Shown here: positions 19,601-30,832 of the stretch, in pieces
Layout of the letters: the number at the start of each line of letters is the position of its first letter
Numbering within the stretch: the stretch's first letter is position 1
Assembly (NCBI GenBank): GCA_027596035.1
Contig: JADGJA010000173.1
Coordinates: 1 to 33,712 of the forward strand
Source: Thoreauomyces humboldtii
Lineage: Eukaryota > Chytridiomycota > Chytridiomycetes > Spizellomycetales > Powellomycetaceae
DNA: 33,712 nucleotides
Reading direction: 5' to 3'
Notes under the pieces: generated by a model
The model's database searches: none
Told to the model about the DNA's origin: nothing
Seen by the model: the letters and a program-made list of their open reading frames with translations, nothing else
Made by a program: the position numbers and the translations under genes

Positions 19601-22600
19601 AAGTTGATATTGAGCACAAAGTTCTTGTCCGCAGGTAGCTGTCGCAGGAACTTCTGAACCGTGACGGTTTTTGAAGTGCCGACCTCACCGACGAAAAGTA
19701 CTGGCCGTTTGATAGCGACCAGCTTCTCGATGAGCCAAGAGTGACGAATGGTATCCATGGTCGGAACCAAGATCTCGTGATATGACTGCGATCGATCATG
19801 CTCGTACGTTGGTACGTAGTTTGTCCATGGAATCCATTGAAGTTCAGATTCGTCGAAGTGATAATCGAATAGAGACTTATCGTTTCCTGGAAGCTGTCCC
19901 ACTGCTATACTTGCGGCAGTATGAACGAGTGGTAGCTCGGAGAGCTTCTTGACGCCGTCCGAGAACTTTGTCCTGTCGTCCTCGACGAGACTGGCTCCGA
20001 CCGACCAGACCAGAGACTGGATGAAGATGCCTTCAATCACGGCTTCTTGCGATTGGACTTTGCTCTCTGCAGTAAGCTGCATGTCCATCATAGCACACAG
20101 CTGAGAATTCATGGCTAAAGCGGTCACCGGAATTACTCGCTTGAGGGGCTCGGCGACGAAACCCTCGAATGTTCCCTCGAGCACGTACTCGATGCACGCC
20201 GGAACATACTTGTTGAAAAGCCGGAGCAGCAGGGTTCCTTCTGCCTTGTTGGGACGTGCATCAACCCAGCGCTGGAAGAATGGCCTGTAACCCAGGTTCT
20301 TCGGATCCATATAGACCATGCCGCAACGAGATACGGTGGCGGGACTTGCGTATTGCAGATCACCAACCTCGAACAGCAATGCCGCATGTTTTTGAAGACG
20401 AATTCGCTCGCCGTTAGGCAAAGTTAGAAGTCGATTGTCATCCATGACAGAGTTCATGTTCTCTACCCAGACGGCGTCCACATCGCCGTCGAAAACGATG
20501 TACTTCCGTTCCTTCTTGTCTGTCGGTTTGTTAACTTCTCGGAAGATATTTGAAAGAAGTCCGTCAGTCCAGTCACGGGTGATGGGATCAAGGACGCCAT
20601 ACAGCTCCGCGACCGTCACGGCCTTGGCGTTGAGGGTATACAGCTTTGTCGTAAGACCAAGCTTGGTCTGTGCTTTCGCTAGAGTATCAATTACGACAGA
20701 TTTTCCACCTCCAGCAGGTCCGACAACCATCGATGTGTGTCGTGTCAACATAGTCTCGTATAGCTGCACGACCTTGTCAACCTGTTCGGCTACCTGGATA
20801 TAGTGATTCTCTCGCAGGACATCCTCGACGGCGTCGTTGAAGTTGGGGTAGCGAACACGTGGGCAGTCCAGCCCAGGGAATAGATCGGTGATCAGACCTA
20901 AGAACAATGGAACATCCTCAAACACGAACTTTGGCAAGTTCATGTCACGCAATGCACGCATGAGAACAACATCCTCGCTTAGATCGGGGGACCCTCGCTT
21001 GAGGGAGCCAGCCATGACCAAAACCGATTTGAGCGCCCTGAGCCCAAAATCGTAATGATGCTGTTTGGACAGCTGACCCTTTCCAAGCTTATATAGGACT
21101 ACCATCTTCTTCGCCAGAGACTTCGCCAGGGTGAAACCCTCGGAGAAAAGCATGATCTCGCAGATGAGCTCGAGATCGGGGACCACCATGACCATTGGTC
21201 GGAACAGGGCCTTCAAGTTGTCGGGCAACTCGGTTCGGCCGGCGTAACCCGGGTTCATCGTAATGAAGATCCCTGTCTTTTTGTCGAGACTGATCTCGTT
21301 TCCCTCGAACTGGAACTTCCTCAGGTTCATAACCAGCGCGTTCTGAATCGTCTTGATCTGAGCCGAGATCACAGAGAGTACTGCAAGCTCGATTCGGTTG
21401 AACTCGTCGAAACAGCCCCAAGCTCCAGTCTGGACGAGACCGGCAAAGATCTTGCCCATCGCCTGGTAGTCCATTCCTTCTCCACAGTTGGTAACCATGC
21501 AAAGCAGTCCGAGCGCCTTCGCCAGATCTTTCACAGTCTCGGTCTTTCCAGTTCCTGCTGGACCAGCTGGAGCTCCGCCCAGCTTCATGGACAGCGCTTG
21601 CGTCAGTGTGAGGTAACATCGATCGGTAAGAGGAGTGATAACCAGGCGGCCGTTGAGACCCATGTACTCGTATCCATAGTCGAAGACTCCGTTACATTGC
21701 TTGACTTGCAGCTCGTCTGCAAGTTTGTCCCAGTAGAATCTCAGCTGAGACTCCCACTCGAACTCGGTTTCATCCATGATGGAGTCACGAACGAACCGGT
21801 CAACAATGTCACGGGCGTGCACATCGATAATAATTTGTGAGTTTAGCTTCTTCCGGTCGTTGGGACTCAGATCGGACCGCACTTTAACGACCAGCTGGTC
21901 CAATTGATCACCTAGCTTCTTGGAGTAGGCCTTCATCGCCAGCTTGTTTCCTGCTTTGATTTTGTGAAACACATCTTCGACTTCCCATGTCCACCAAACT
22001 TGGGATCCTGCCAGCGCCACCATTCCGGGGTATGCGGTGATCCACTCGAGACGCTCCATGTCGGGATAATAGAAGATGGCTTCCTTATGAATGGTACGGT
22101 TGGATTTCTTCATTTCGTTCTCGACGGCACCCATCCATTCTTCGACTCGACCTTCCACCGGAGTTATGCGACGGAAATCAAGGGTCTCGCCTTCTGACGA
22201 AGACATGCCCATGATGGCCTTTTCGTTCTTTCCCGTCCCAAAGTTCAACTTGAGCACGTTATCGAACATTTTGATGATATGTTCCTGAACGTTCTTGGGA
22301 TCGTGGCTTCCCAAAATCGAGAGTAGTTCCTCATCCGAGATGAAGAAGAAACGTGGGAACGCATTCCGTTTCGATTCCAGATAGTCTGAAAGTGACTTCT
22401 GACATGCTTCCAACTCATTCGACACGCTCTGAAGAAGCTGCAGTCGTCCTTCCGCATTGCACGCCTCGAGAACCAGCGGGTGCTTGGCGGTATCGCTCAT
22501 CAACTTTTTGAAAGTCTTATCGATGCGATCGAACCGTGCGGCCTCTTCGGGCAATTGGAGTCGAATGTCCCCCGACCCGATGAAGATAGACTCGAGGTAC

Positions 22601-25600
22601 ATCCAGCGGCGCTGCACCACCATCCATACCTCCAGAACTTCGCCGATATGGGAAAGTACCTTCTCCCACTGCTGAACGGATGGGAGGAAGGCGGCCACAA
22701 ATCTGGACGCTCCCATGGACTGCAGCGACATGGAATTGTCCTCGAGAGTAAGGACAATTTCATCAATAGCACCGAGAATCAGGCCCCGATCTTCAGTGCC
22801 CTTCAGGTACTTCACGATGGTGAACTTGAGGTTTCGCCAGGTGTTTTCCACTTCCTTGATTCCGTTTTCAATGCTCAATTCCTTCATGGCTCCTCCGACG
22901 ATTTCCTGGATGGCATCGGAATGTTCGTGCAGGTTCATGGCGAAAAGACGCTCCAGAGTGAACGTGTCAGGATTCATATCAAAGGATTTGCCAGTGATGT
23001 CCATCAACTTCTTCCAGTGCCGCTCACGCAGCGCTTCGTTCTTGAGATCTGAGAAGAGCGGAATGGAGTCTTTGAAAGTAAGGATCTTCTCAGCAACAAC
23101 GTTGTACGGTGACAACTGTTTCAGCTCCTTTGGCAGGCGCTTCAATCTCAGCGCGAACATCTCCATCCCTTTGTTGAGAATGCCAATGTCGAGATTCGCC
23201 CACAAGGTGGTCGACCAGGAGCCAATTGCCTCCTTGACCTCCGTGTAAAGTTCGTAGATCTTGTCGAGCTCTTTCACTTCCACTTCAAGATCGTGCAGCT
23301 CCGGGTACGAAGTGATCGTGAGGTTGAAGAGTTTCTCTGCTCGCACAAGATCCTCTTTTCGTGCGTGAAAGACGGCGATCGTGTCCTTTGCCTCCTTCAG
23401 TAGCTGAAGTCCGCGATCCATCTCCACATCCATGGCTCCTGGTCCGTTCAAGGTGAAATCGTCCTTGAGTTTCTTGAGGTCGGCCTGGAACGCCCGAACC
23501 TGGCTTTCGGTGGTTTCTGTGAACTGTCGCTTCACCGCGACGAGTCCATCGTCCACCTCTTTTGCTCGAAGGAGCATGTTGTTCCAGGTTTGAGGCAGAC
23601 TGGTCCCAGCTTCCAGTTCGATGGGATCAACTTCGATGTTGTACATGCGCAAGGTTCGGTAGGCTTCCATGATGTCACGGTAGCTGATCTCGATGTTTTC
23701 CGAGGCGGATCGAATGTCAGCGATTCGATTGAGGACGAAGGTCAAGTCGTCCAGGGTTTGAGGCTCTCTTTGTAGATCTGCCTCATAAGCTGCTAGCTTT
23801 TCCTGAATAGCGGTCAGACCGTCTCTGGCGAGGTTGTTAAGGTGCTTGCCTGAAAAGAAAGAGCATCAGGACACCCGTTTTGGTTGGAAGTTCCGTCCAA
23901 CAGCTGTCTCACCAATCGAGTCCATCCATCCTTGTGCCTCATGATGAATGGCAGCTTGGAGTGGTGTAGATATGACTCGTATGAAGTCGATATCTTTTGA
24001 GCTAGCCTGTGCTTCTACGTCCGTAGCCAGCTTCGAATAGAAAGCCAGCTTGTCATCATAGCTGATCACGGACGGCTTCTTCTGTGCAAACTTTTCCAGT
24101 GTGATGACCTGTACGAACGGCGCTGTAAGATTCGAGGCCGCAAAACGCTGACGAATTGAATTGATCTTACCTTGTCAACCTTCCAAAGTGGACGATACTT
24201 CCTCCAGCTCTCCAACCAGCTATTGAGATTTCCGAATGTCTTCGTGATAGTCCCGTTGAGCGCCCCGATCATAGTGATGATATTCTGGTTCGATACTACG
24301 TCCGAGTGAAAACTGAAAACCACGGGATCCTCGTCCTCGGCGATCTTCTGCGGTGGAGTGATCATGCAGGTTCCGTTCATCCACCGATGAAACTGTTTCG
24401 TGGAATCTACGATCGAGCGGGCGAGTTTGACCATCATCTTGTAGATTTCGCCGGATAGAGGCGAGATGACGATCTCGGGTGCGGAGAGAGAAGCGCTGAC
24501 TTTGAAGAGTGGAGTGGTGCGTCGGGTTTTGTGGAATAGGGTGGTTGTGCTTCCGCCGACGGCTCCAGCCATCCCTCGCTTTGACCGACGATTCGTCGAG
24601 GTGCTGGTGCTCAGGAAACTATCGAGTAACTGCATGTTATTGACCACCATCTACTCAGGTATGTCAGTAAGACTGTCATGACATAGAGAGCCTGGTACCA
24701 TCACACACTTACGTAGTTGAGTGCAGCGAAAACGCGTCGCTCCCAGTGTGCGTAGTACTCTTTGAGCATCTTGCTCTTGCCGGTATTGGTACCAGCGACG
24801 AGGGACTCCATCTTTATGAGCAGCGGACCGATGCTCTTGTACTTCTTTTCAACGGCTTCGAGCACATTGATGCGGTTCTTGTGCTCGTACTCGAAAAATT
24901 CCTGCATTGCGCATCAGCTAAACGAAGAAGTTTTGCGTGTCGAAGGCTGCGACACCTACATGAGCATCCAAAATCTCCCCGGCAGGCGGCTCCTTGATCA
25001 GCATCGCTCGCGAGATCTGGTTGACCGCGTTCGAAATGTTTGCCGAATTCTTTCTGATCTGGTTGACCATCGATGAGAACTTGTTGATCTCCGAATTGCA
25101 CCGCTGGATGAACTCTGCGATGCCCAGAGAGTTCCAGTTTAATCGAGTGAACCCTGGTTTCATAACGCGCTTGAGCTCTGCGATGTGTGTTTGAAGGAGT
25201 TTACGCTCGGCATTGTCGAGAAGGTCAAGGACTGCGTTATATGAGTTGAGCATGGAGCCAAGGTTCTCAACATAGGTGTAGTATTTGTCCTCCTGAAAAT
25301 GCCGAGGAGCACAGGTAGCGTCAATAAGTCTACGAAATCGTTCAAGATAATGAATTGCTCAAGATTACCTGTAGAGCAACATTCAAAGCAGCTTCCGGTA
25401 CGACCAAGCCCATCTTATCTAGGTACTTGGTCTCCCGGATGCAGTCACGGAGTTCGGCCCGAAAATTCACATGGACTTTCTCAATGGCCTCAAGCTTCCC
25501 GCCTTCGTTGATAGTAGGTCCCGCAGCCTGGTTCCCCGCGTTCCCTCCTGCACCAGAAACGTATGCACCCGGTCCAACCTCCTTGTACAGGATGTGAGAC

Positions 25601-28472
25601 TTGAGGTACTGCAGGGAATTTGCTTCTACCGACAAACACCACTGTGCGTAGAGCTGCTCGTCGTACTCTCGCATTGCCTTAGCCACGGTGAGGTATTTTT
25701 TGGTGACAGTCCGACCCTGGTCGCTGGTAAGCATCTCCTGGAGTGACTGGAATCGAACGATAGTCTTTTTGATGCGGTAAAAAAGAGAGCGAGACCAAGC
25801 AATGGCTCCGGCTACGCGCGGCTGGTTCTTTGTGTATGGTGGGTTGTCTCTGCGATGAAAGCGACATCAGCAAGATTTAAGATAGCATGACCAAAGGCAA
25901 GTGACAGTACTTGTTGTTCCTGAAGATCTCGTCGATGATGTCGACCTCCCGGGCGTACTGATCCAGAATCTCATACCACTTGCCCATGAGCTGATTGTTG
26001 ATGGACTCACGGCTCTTGATGTTCTTGATGTTCTGGAGCAGATCGAAAGCACCTTCGGCCGATCGAAGCTTCTTGAACGAAGCATCGATGAACTGCTTTG
26101 CCATGTCCTCGATCTGGAGGATCTGCTCACGGAAACGAGTCATGAGTGACTCCCAAGCAGCTTGATGATGTTTGGAGAAGACGTCGAATGGCGCCGACTC
26201 GAACGGAACGACGAGGTTCTCGACGCGCTTGATGACCTCGTCGATCTGCTGCGGGTCGCCCGTGACGGCCTTCAACTCGGGTCCGAAGATGGAATAGAAT
26301 TGCTCCATGACTTCGGCGATCTTGTAGAGATCCGCGCATCGAAGGGCCATGTAGTCGGTCTGCTCGAAGAGTCGTTTACGATCGAACTCCCATCGCTGAT
26401 CGCGACCGGACTGTTCGATGCGCTCTCGAACGGAGAAGTAGGTGCGGCGCCAACATTCGAGTAACTCCTTGGCGTCCACGATCTTCTTTTTGGATTCTGC
26501 TGGGGATCCACGGAAGATCGAGTGGATGTTGACTACGTTCGCCACTTTATGCACGAGTTCCCAAGCGATGCGCGCCATGAGCGGCACCATGCGCTCGTCA
26601 CGGTTGTAGTGACGTGAGATAATCCAGACCATGCGAATAGCGTTTAGGAGGGATGGAAGCGAGTCTTGAACGCTCGAGAGGGATCCCGTAACGATGTTCT
26701 TAAAGTGGCGCTCGAGGGTGGAGAGAAACTTGACATTGTCTTTTGCTTCGGTGTAGAACTTCGTGAGCTCTTGAAGTTGAAAGTCCAAGGTCGACGAGGC
26801 GGGAGATTGGGCTTTGGTTAGGATTTGCTGGATTTTGTGAACGATGGGAAGGTTAAGCTGTTCGTGCAGCGTCGACAGCGATGCGTTTCTATCCCGCCAA
26901 AACTCAATCTCGCCGAGAGGTCCCTGCAGTGACCACAAGGTATCAGATACGGGTTGAGATACATGATGATTTACACTGCCAATCCATACCTCCCCAGCTG
27001 CGGTCTTTTTAGCCTCCTTTGCGAGGACATTCGTAACTGTGTCGATCCATTCCTCGGCCAGGGCTTCAAGATTCGCCACCATAGCGCTGTCTCTCGCAGC
27101 CTCCGCAACGTCCTCGACGGCTTGAAGACCTCCAATCTCGTCCGGGATCTTCAGTCTCGTCTCGCTGGCTACTTGCTGTACAGTATGTGATATCTGCGAT
27201 GCAAACTTCTGCAAGCTAGTCACAAACTCTGACTTTGTTCCGGGTGGTGGACCTGAGACGTCGATGGCCATCGCATTGTGGCCTGCTTCCCCCCGTGATG
27301 GGATTGGTACGGGCTGCTTTGTTTGACCAGCTGCTTGATCCGCGCTGGCGGCGTCGGCCGCGAAGTCGATGTTGTTTAGCAGCGGAATGTAAACTTCTGA
27401 CAGCACCTGTTCCAGCATGAGCAAAGCGTGTCCACTGAAGTAACCAATCTCGAGCCATGTCGGCAAGGTTGCTTGCGCATCTGACAGCAAGTGCACATCA
27501 GCATTCATCTCAGATTCATGGAGGCGAAGATTGCGGTCACTCACCGTCTGCGCTCCGTGGCTGTGGAACAGGACCAGCTTTGTTGCGCAGGAAGTAGACA
27601 GAGTTGACTTCTGCAACTTGTTCCGGAATGTTTTGCACGCAGATGTGCAGCCTGTACGCTTCTCGAGTCAGGAATACATCCGCATGCTTAGGAGCGGTTT
27701 CCGGGGCAACATCCTGCGTGGCTGCCCCTGCAACATCTGACGACGGGTCCGGTGGTCCGGATTCGCCAGATATAGGTTCCGTGGGTGGTTCCTGTAAGCA
27801 GAAGCTGTAAATATTCCAGAAACGGCTTCAACTCTCGTAAGACCCTAGCATACTGGTTCTGTTACGGGTACTGTACTTGGCTCGGCGGTTGAAGAGACCG
27901 TTGCATCGCCTGTACCCATAGCATCAGTAGGAAATCGGACACATATGCTTCATGTTGAGGAGCTCACCGGCAGGTACTGCGTCCGCGTTGGCAGGAACGG
28001 GATGTCCACCCTCGACATCCTCCGCAAGGGTAGCTTCGGAATGTACAGAGGCGAGGCTGATTGCCCGAGGCACTAGGATGCGTTCCATGTACGTTTCCGC
28101 CCACACCACCAGGGCGCTTGCCGGGCCGGCCGACGTGCGGTCTTCTAGAAAGTCGGCCAGCGACTGCAGGTTCTCTCTATTCGACTGTTCCAGACAGTCC
28201 CAGAAGAGATCACCGGCTGAAGCGCTTGACGTCGCCGTCTCATCGGAAGCAGCCGCAGCTGCGGCGTTGCTGACGGAGGCAGTTTTTGCCTTGTCAAACT
28301 CGACCATGATGCCCGACTGCACCTTTTCGCGGATCCAGCAGATTCTGGCATCTTTGCGGGGGTCCGCTGGTAGTGGTGTTGGTATGTATGCTGGCAACGT
28401 CGCTGCTGCTGCTGCTGCGGTAGCGGCAGCTGTGTCGCGGGCCGCGCCAGTACGCGGCCGGGAGTTCACCAT
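13651..28472 (-). CDS. DNAH10: Axonemal dynein heavy chain, DNAH10 type (inner arm I1/f alpha)
   Basis: ATP-driven minus-end microtubule motor of the flagellar axoneme. Eleven exons join in phase to 14,190 nt (4,729 residues): 28472-27968, 27909-27854, 27791-27545, 27480-26990, 26923-25911, 25849-25369, 25292-24960, 24901-24713, 24650-24171, 24108-23913, 23849-13651. The N-terminal tail (DHC_N1) includes [27 protein letters not shown] and [14 protein letters not shown]-loops are GPAGTGKT (AAA1, about residue 2093, with FDEFNRIE as Walker B), GPAGGGKS (AAA2, about 2375), GEVGTSKT (AAA3, about 2719) and GVGGSGKQ (AAA4, about 3066). The coiled-coil stalk and microtubule-binding region lie at about 3300-3600. 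The C-terminal tail ([40 protein letters not shown]) is what I remember as specific to DNAH10, orthologous to Chlamydomonas DHC1 of dynein f/I1. Family members are about 4,500 residues; the extra length is mostly an Ala-rich N-terminus. Confidence 0.95.
26924..26989 (-). other. 66-nt in-frame intron without a stop in the dynein gene
   Basis: The frame reads through this stretch without a stop, and its length is a multiple of three. It starts GTATGG, ends CTGCAG, and falls exactly where the family has a direct junction (KKT..G followed by GPL.EIEFWR.RNA). Removing it gives the expected sequence; keeping it inserts 22 unrelated residues. Confidence 0.8.
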
Positions 28473-28679
28473 TCGACGAGGAGGTCGGTTGTAGGATAGG
28501 GAGAACTCGACTGTGGCTGGCAGAAGAACCTGACGAAAAGTACTGGAGGTCAGAAGTCCCGTCGGGAAGAGTATGAAGTCTTAAGGCGTTGAAGTTTCAG
28601 AGGATGGGTAGGAGGTGGGAGGAGGTGGAGAGGTCCATGGCATTTGACGCGTGTGAGCGGAGTCTCTTTTCGGACACGA

Positions 28680-29724
28680 AAACGTTGCTGATGGACCTTC
28701 ACAGCCTCTTTTTGACTGCGCTTTCCATTAGCGTTCGCAACGTCACCGACCTGCACGCCGATCTGCACGCCGATTTCGGGCACGATGTCCTGGTGACTGC
28801 CCGTGATCCCGTGAAAGCGAAGGAGGCAGCGGACACCATCAGACGCAACGGCTCCCAGGCGGCTGGGCCCCAGCGGGGCAATGATACGTACGGCTACCAT
28901 GGACGTTGCTTCCGAAACGTACATTTGACGGGTTTCCCGTGAAGACCTTGTCCCACTGCTCGAGAACCAGCCGTCGTCGGGAGATCACGTCCCCGCCTTG
29001 GTCAACGGGGTATGCAGGGGACCCGCCTTGGACATCATCAAGACGAATACAACGGGTCCCGTCGTGCTTTCCTGTCTGTTCTTGGATTGGGCGTCCCAAT
29101 TGAAAGTCACGAGACCCAAACGGGTCATCACCGTGTCCAGCGGCCCAGGTAGTCCAGCTAACGTGCAGAAGGTGCTATCCGTGATGGTTGGCTCACTATT
29201 TCGTTACAGGGAGTTCAAACTCTGTTCCTGAAGCTCTACTAGCACTTTTGAAAGAGAATCCTCCTCGGACCGTAGAAGCAGTGCGGGAATTGGGCGAGAA
29301 ATGGGCGGAGCAATACATCTGCGGTCCGGCCCCGTACAACGTGTCAAAGCATCTCGTCAACTATGCCAACGAGCTTTTCGCCGCGGAAGGCCGTGCTTCT
29401 GGGGTCAATTTTATGTGGGTGTTTCGACGGTCTCGAGCACAAGTCTCACCAGCCTTCCGACAGGCCCGCAGCGAACACGCGCCCCTTTGCAGGAATGGTG
29501 ACCCTGGCTGGACACGTACCGATATGAATGGTCTCAACGCAGCGTTGTCTGTCGAGCAAGGAACTGCTCGCGTTCTCACGCATGTCGTGGCAGACGAACA
29601 AATGGCGGCATCACTCAGTGGTTCCATGGGTCCAGCAAATCAGGTGCATCTTTACCCTCCGTTACATTACATGCTGTCTTTCATGTCGCGGATCGAAAAG
29701 GATTTCCAATGCGCCAGAAATTGA
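28680..29724 (+). pseudogene. Decayed short-chain dehydrogenase/reductase (SDR), carbonyl-reductase-like
   Basis: Fragments of an SDR occur in order: GHDVLVTARDP..AKEAADTIRRNG (about 28774-28850), IRTATMDVASE (28884-28916, a different frame), ALVNGVCRGPALDII.TNTTGPVVLS, RVITVSSGPG, the active-site YNVSK, and DPGWTRTDMNG. The last three exons splice cleanly: intron 29149-29209 gives SSGPG/SSNSVPEAL, and in-frame intron 29415-29492 gives GVNFM/NGDPGWTRTDM. Defects are the absence of a TGxxxGIG cofactor motif upstream, a frame change near 28860-28884, an in-frame TGA near 28926 with no usable intron to remove it, and loss of two residues from the NNAG motif (VNGV). The catalytic Ser, Tyr and Lys remain. 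A young pseudogene or a sequence error both fit. AATAAA lies at about 29825. Confidence 0.55.
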
Positions 29725-29860
29725 TGACACCAAGAGACATCAAGGGTTAGGGTGCAAAGACGTCGTGTGATGGACGGTTGGAAAGGGCGTATCGCCCAGA
29801 GTTTATATATACAGATGTAAGAAAATAAAAATCGAAGAAGTTGAATGCCGGATGTCATGT

Positions 29861-30460
29861 TCAGTTTCTCCTACGGCCCTTCTTTGGCTGCACGAGCTCG
29901 AATCCGTCCTCATCCACCACAGGTTCTGGGCGCGGCTGGGAAGAAGAGGAGCCAGATGGCGCAGGTCCGTCTACGTCCATGGGCTGGGGAGCGTTGGGAT
30001 CCCTATCCTCCTCGTCGTCATCATCGTCGCTCCCTTCGTCGCTGCTGCTATCGTCTCCCCCAACCTTGATGGATGCTCCGGCAGCTGATGCCGTCTCCTG
30101 GGCCTTCCGTATCATCGCCGTAACCTCCTCGGTGCGACCGTCGACCACGACGTCGCGATAGAGCTGTACGAGGGTCTTTCCGATCTGCTCGGGACTTCCG
30201 TCGTCGAGCTCGGCGTTGAAGACCTCGTCGAAGAATGCCTTCAGGTTCTCTGCGATCTCGTGAGGCATGACCTCGGTTCGGTACTGCTCGAAGAAGGCGC
30301 AGGTGTGCTCGAGGAGTTCCTCCGAGCGTTGCGATGTCGTTATTCCTGCCATCTGGTGGTCGATGGCGAGTTGGAGTGCGGTCCAGCGTTGGAAGACGCA
30401 CTGGGAACCTGAGGTGAAGAGTTGCCACCGTTCGGCTTGTTGACTCGTTGCGGCAGACAT
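29861..30460 (-). CDS. TSR2: Pre-rRNA-processing protein Tsr2 (eS26 escort chaperone)
   Basis: A single exon of 199 residues, close to yeast Tsr2 (205). In yeast, Tsr2 releases eS26 from its importin and shields it until assembly into the 90S pre-ribosome. The N-terminal helical domain has FQRWTALQLAIDHQMAG, the conserved Tsr2 W-x-A-L-x-L-A-x block, followed by LEHTCAFFEQY and AFFDEVFNAELDDGSPEQIG. A long acidic Ser/Asp region follows (about residues 135-150, SSSDEGSDDDDDEED), and the tail DEDGFELVQPKKGRRR matches the conserved Tsr2 C-terminal motif. It converges with the SDR remnant (136 bases apart) and diverges from the Rab7-like gene. Confidence 0.9.
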   Translation of the reverse strand: MSAATSQQAERWQLFTSGSQCVFQRWTALQLAIDHQMAGITTSQRSEELLEHTCAFFEQYRTEVMPHEIAENLKAFFDEVFNAELDDGSPEQIGKTLVQLYRDVVVDGRTEEVTAMIRKAQETASAAGASIKVGGDDSSSDEGSDDDDDEEDRDPNAPQPMDVDGPAPSGSSSSQPRPEPVVDEDGFELVQPKKGRRRN

Positions 30461-30832
30461 GGCAGGATAGCAAAGGTGACGATGAGTAGAGCTGGACGAG
30501 TCGACTTGCGATAACTACGGTAGTGGGAGTGCGATAGGTTGTATCAACGTTTGTTAGGGAGATGCCGGTGGAGAGGTGTGGTTGGGAAAGAGGGTGAGTG
30601 CCCAAAGAAAGAAAAAAAGAAACAACACAAAACACCAGGGAAAAGCGTAGCACGGCCTTATCAATTTGACCAAGCCTCCAGGCTTCCGAAAGACCTTTCT
30701 CCCCCTGTCTGCAGCAGCTCAACACCAAACCACAAACAAACCTTAGACCATACCACCGAGCAATTCCCCCATTCATCAACAGACTCCAGCTACCTTACAG
30801 TCACAAGTCGCCGGATTCATCCTCATCTTTGA
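30461..30832. other. Divergent intergenic region, TSR2 / Rab7-like
   Basis: 372 bases between start codons. It contains an A-rich patch (about 30604-30645) and a C/A-rich leader-like stretch just before the Rab start. No TATA box is evident and no other gene is visible. Confidence 0.5.

Noticed and set aside
28884..28960. An intron that would remove the SDR frame change and stop
   Set aside because: No GT-AG pair of 50 nt or more around the stop gives a consistent phase; the best candidates are only about 26 or 57 nt and join in the wrong frame.
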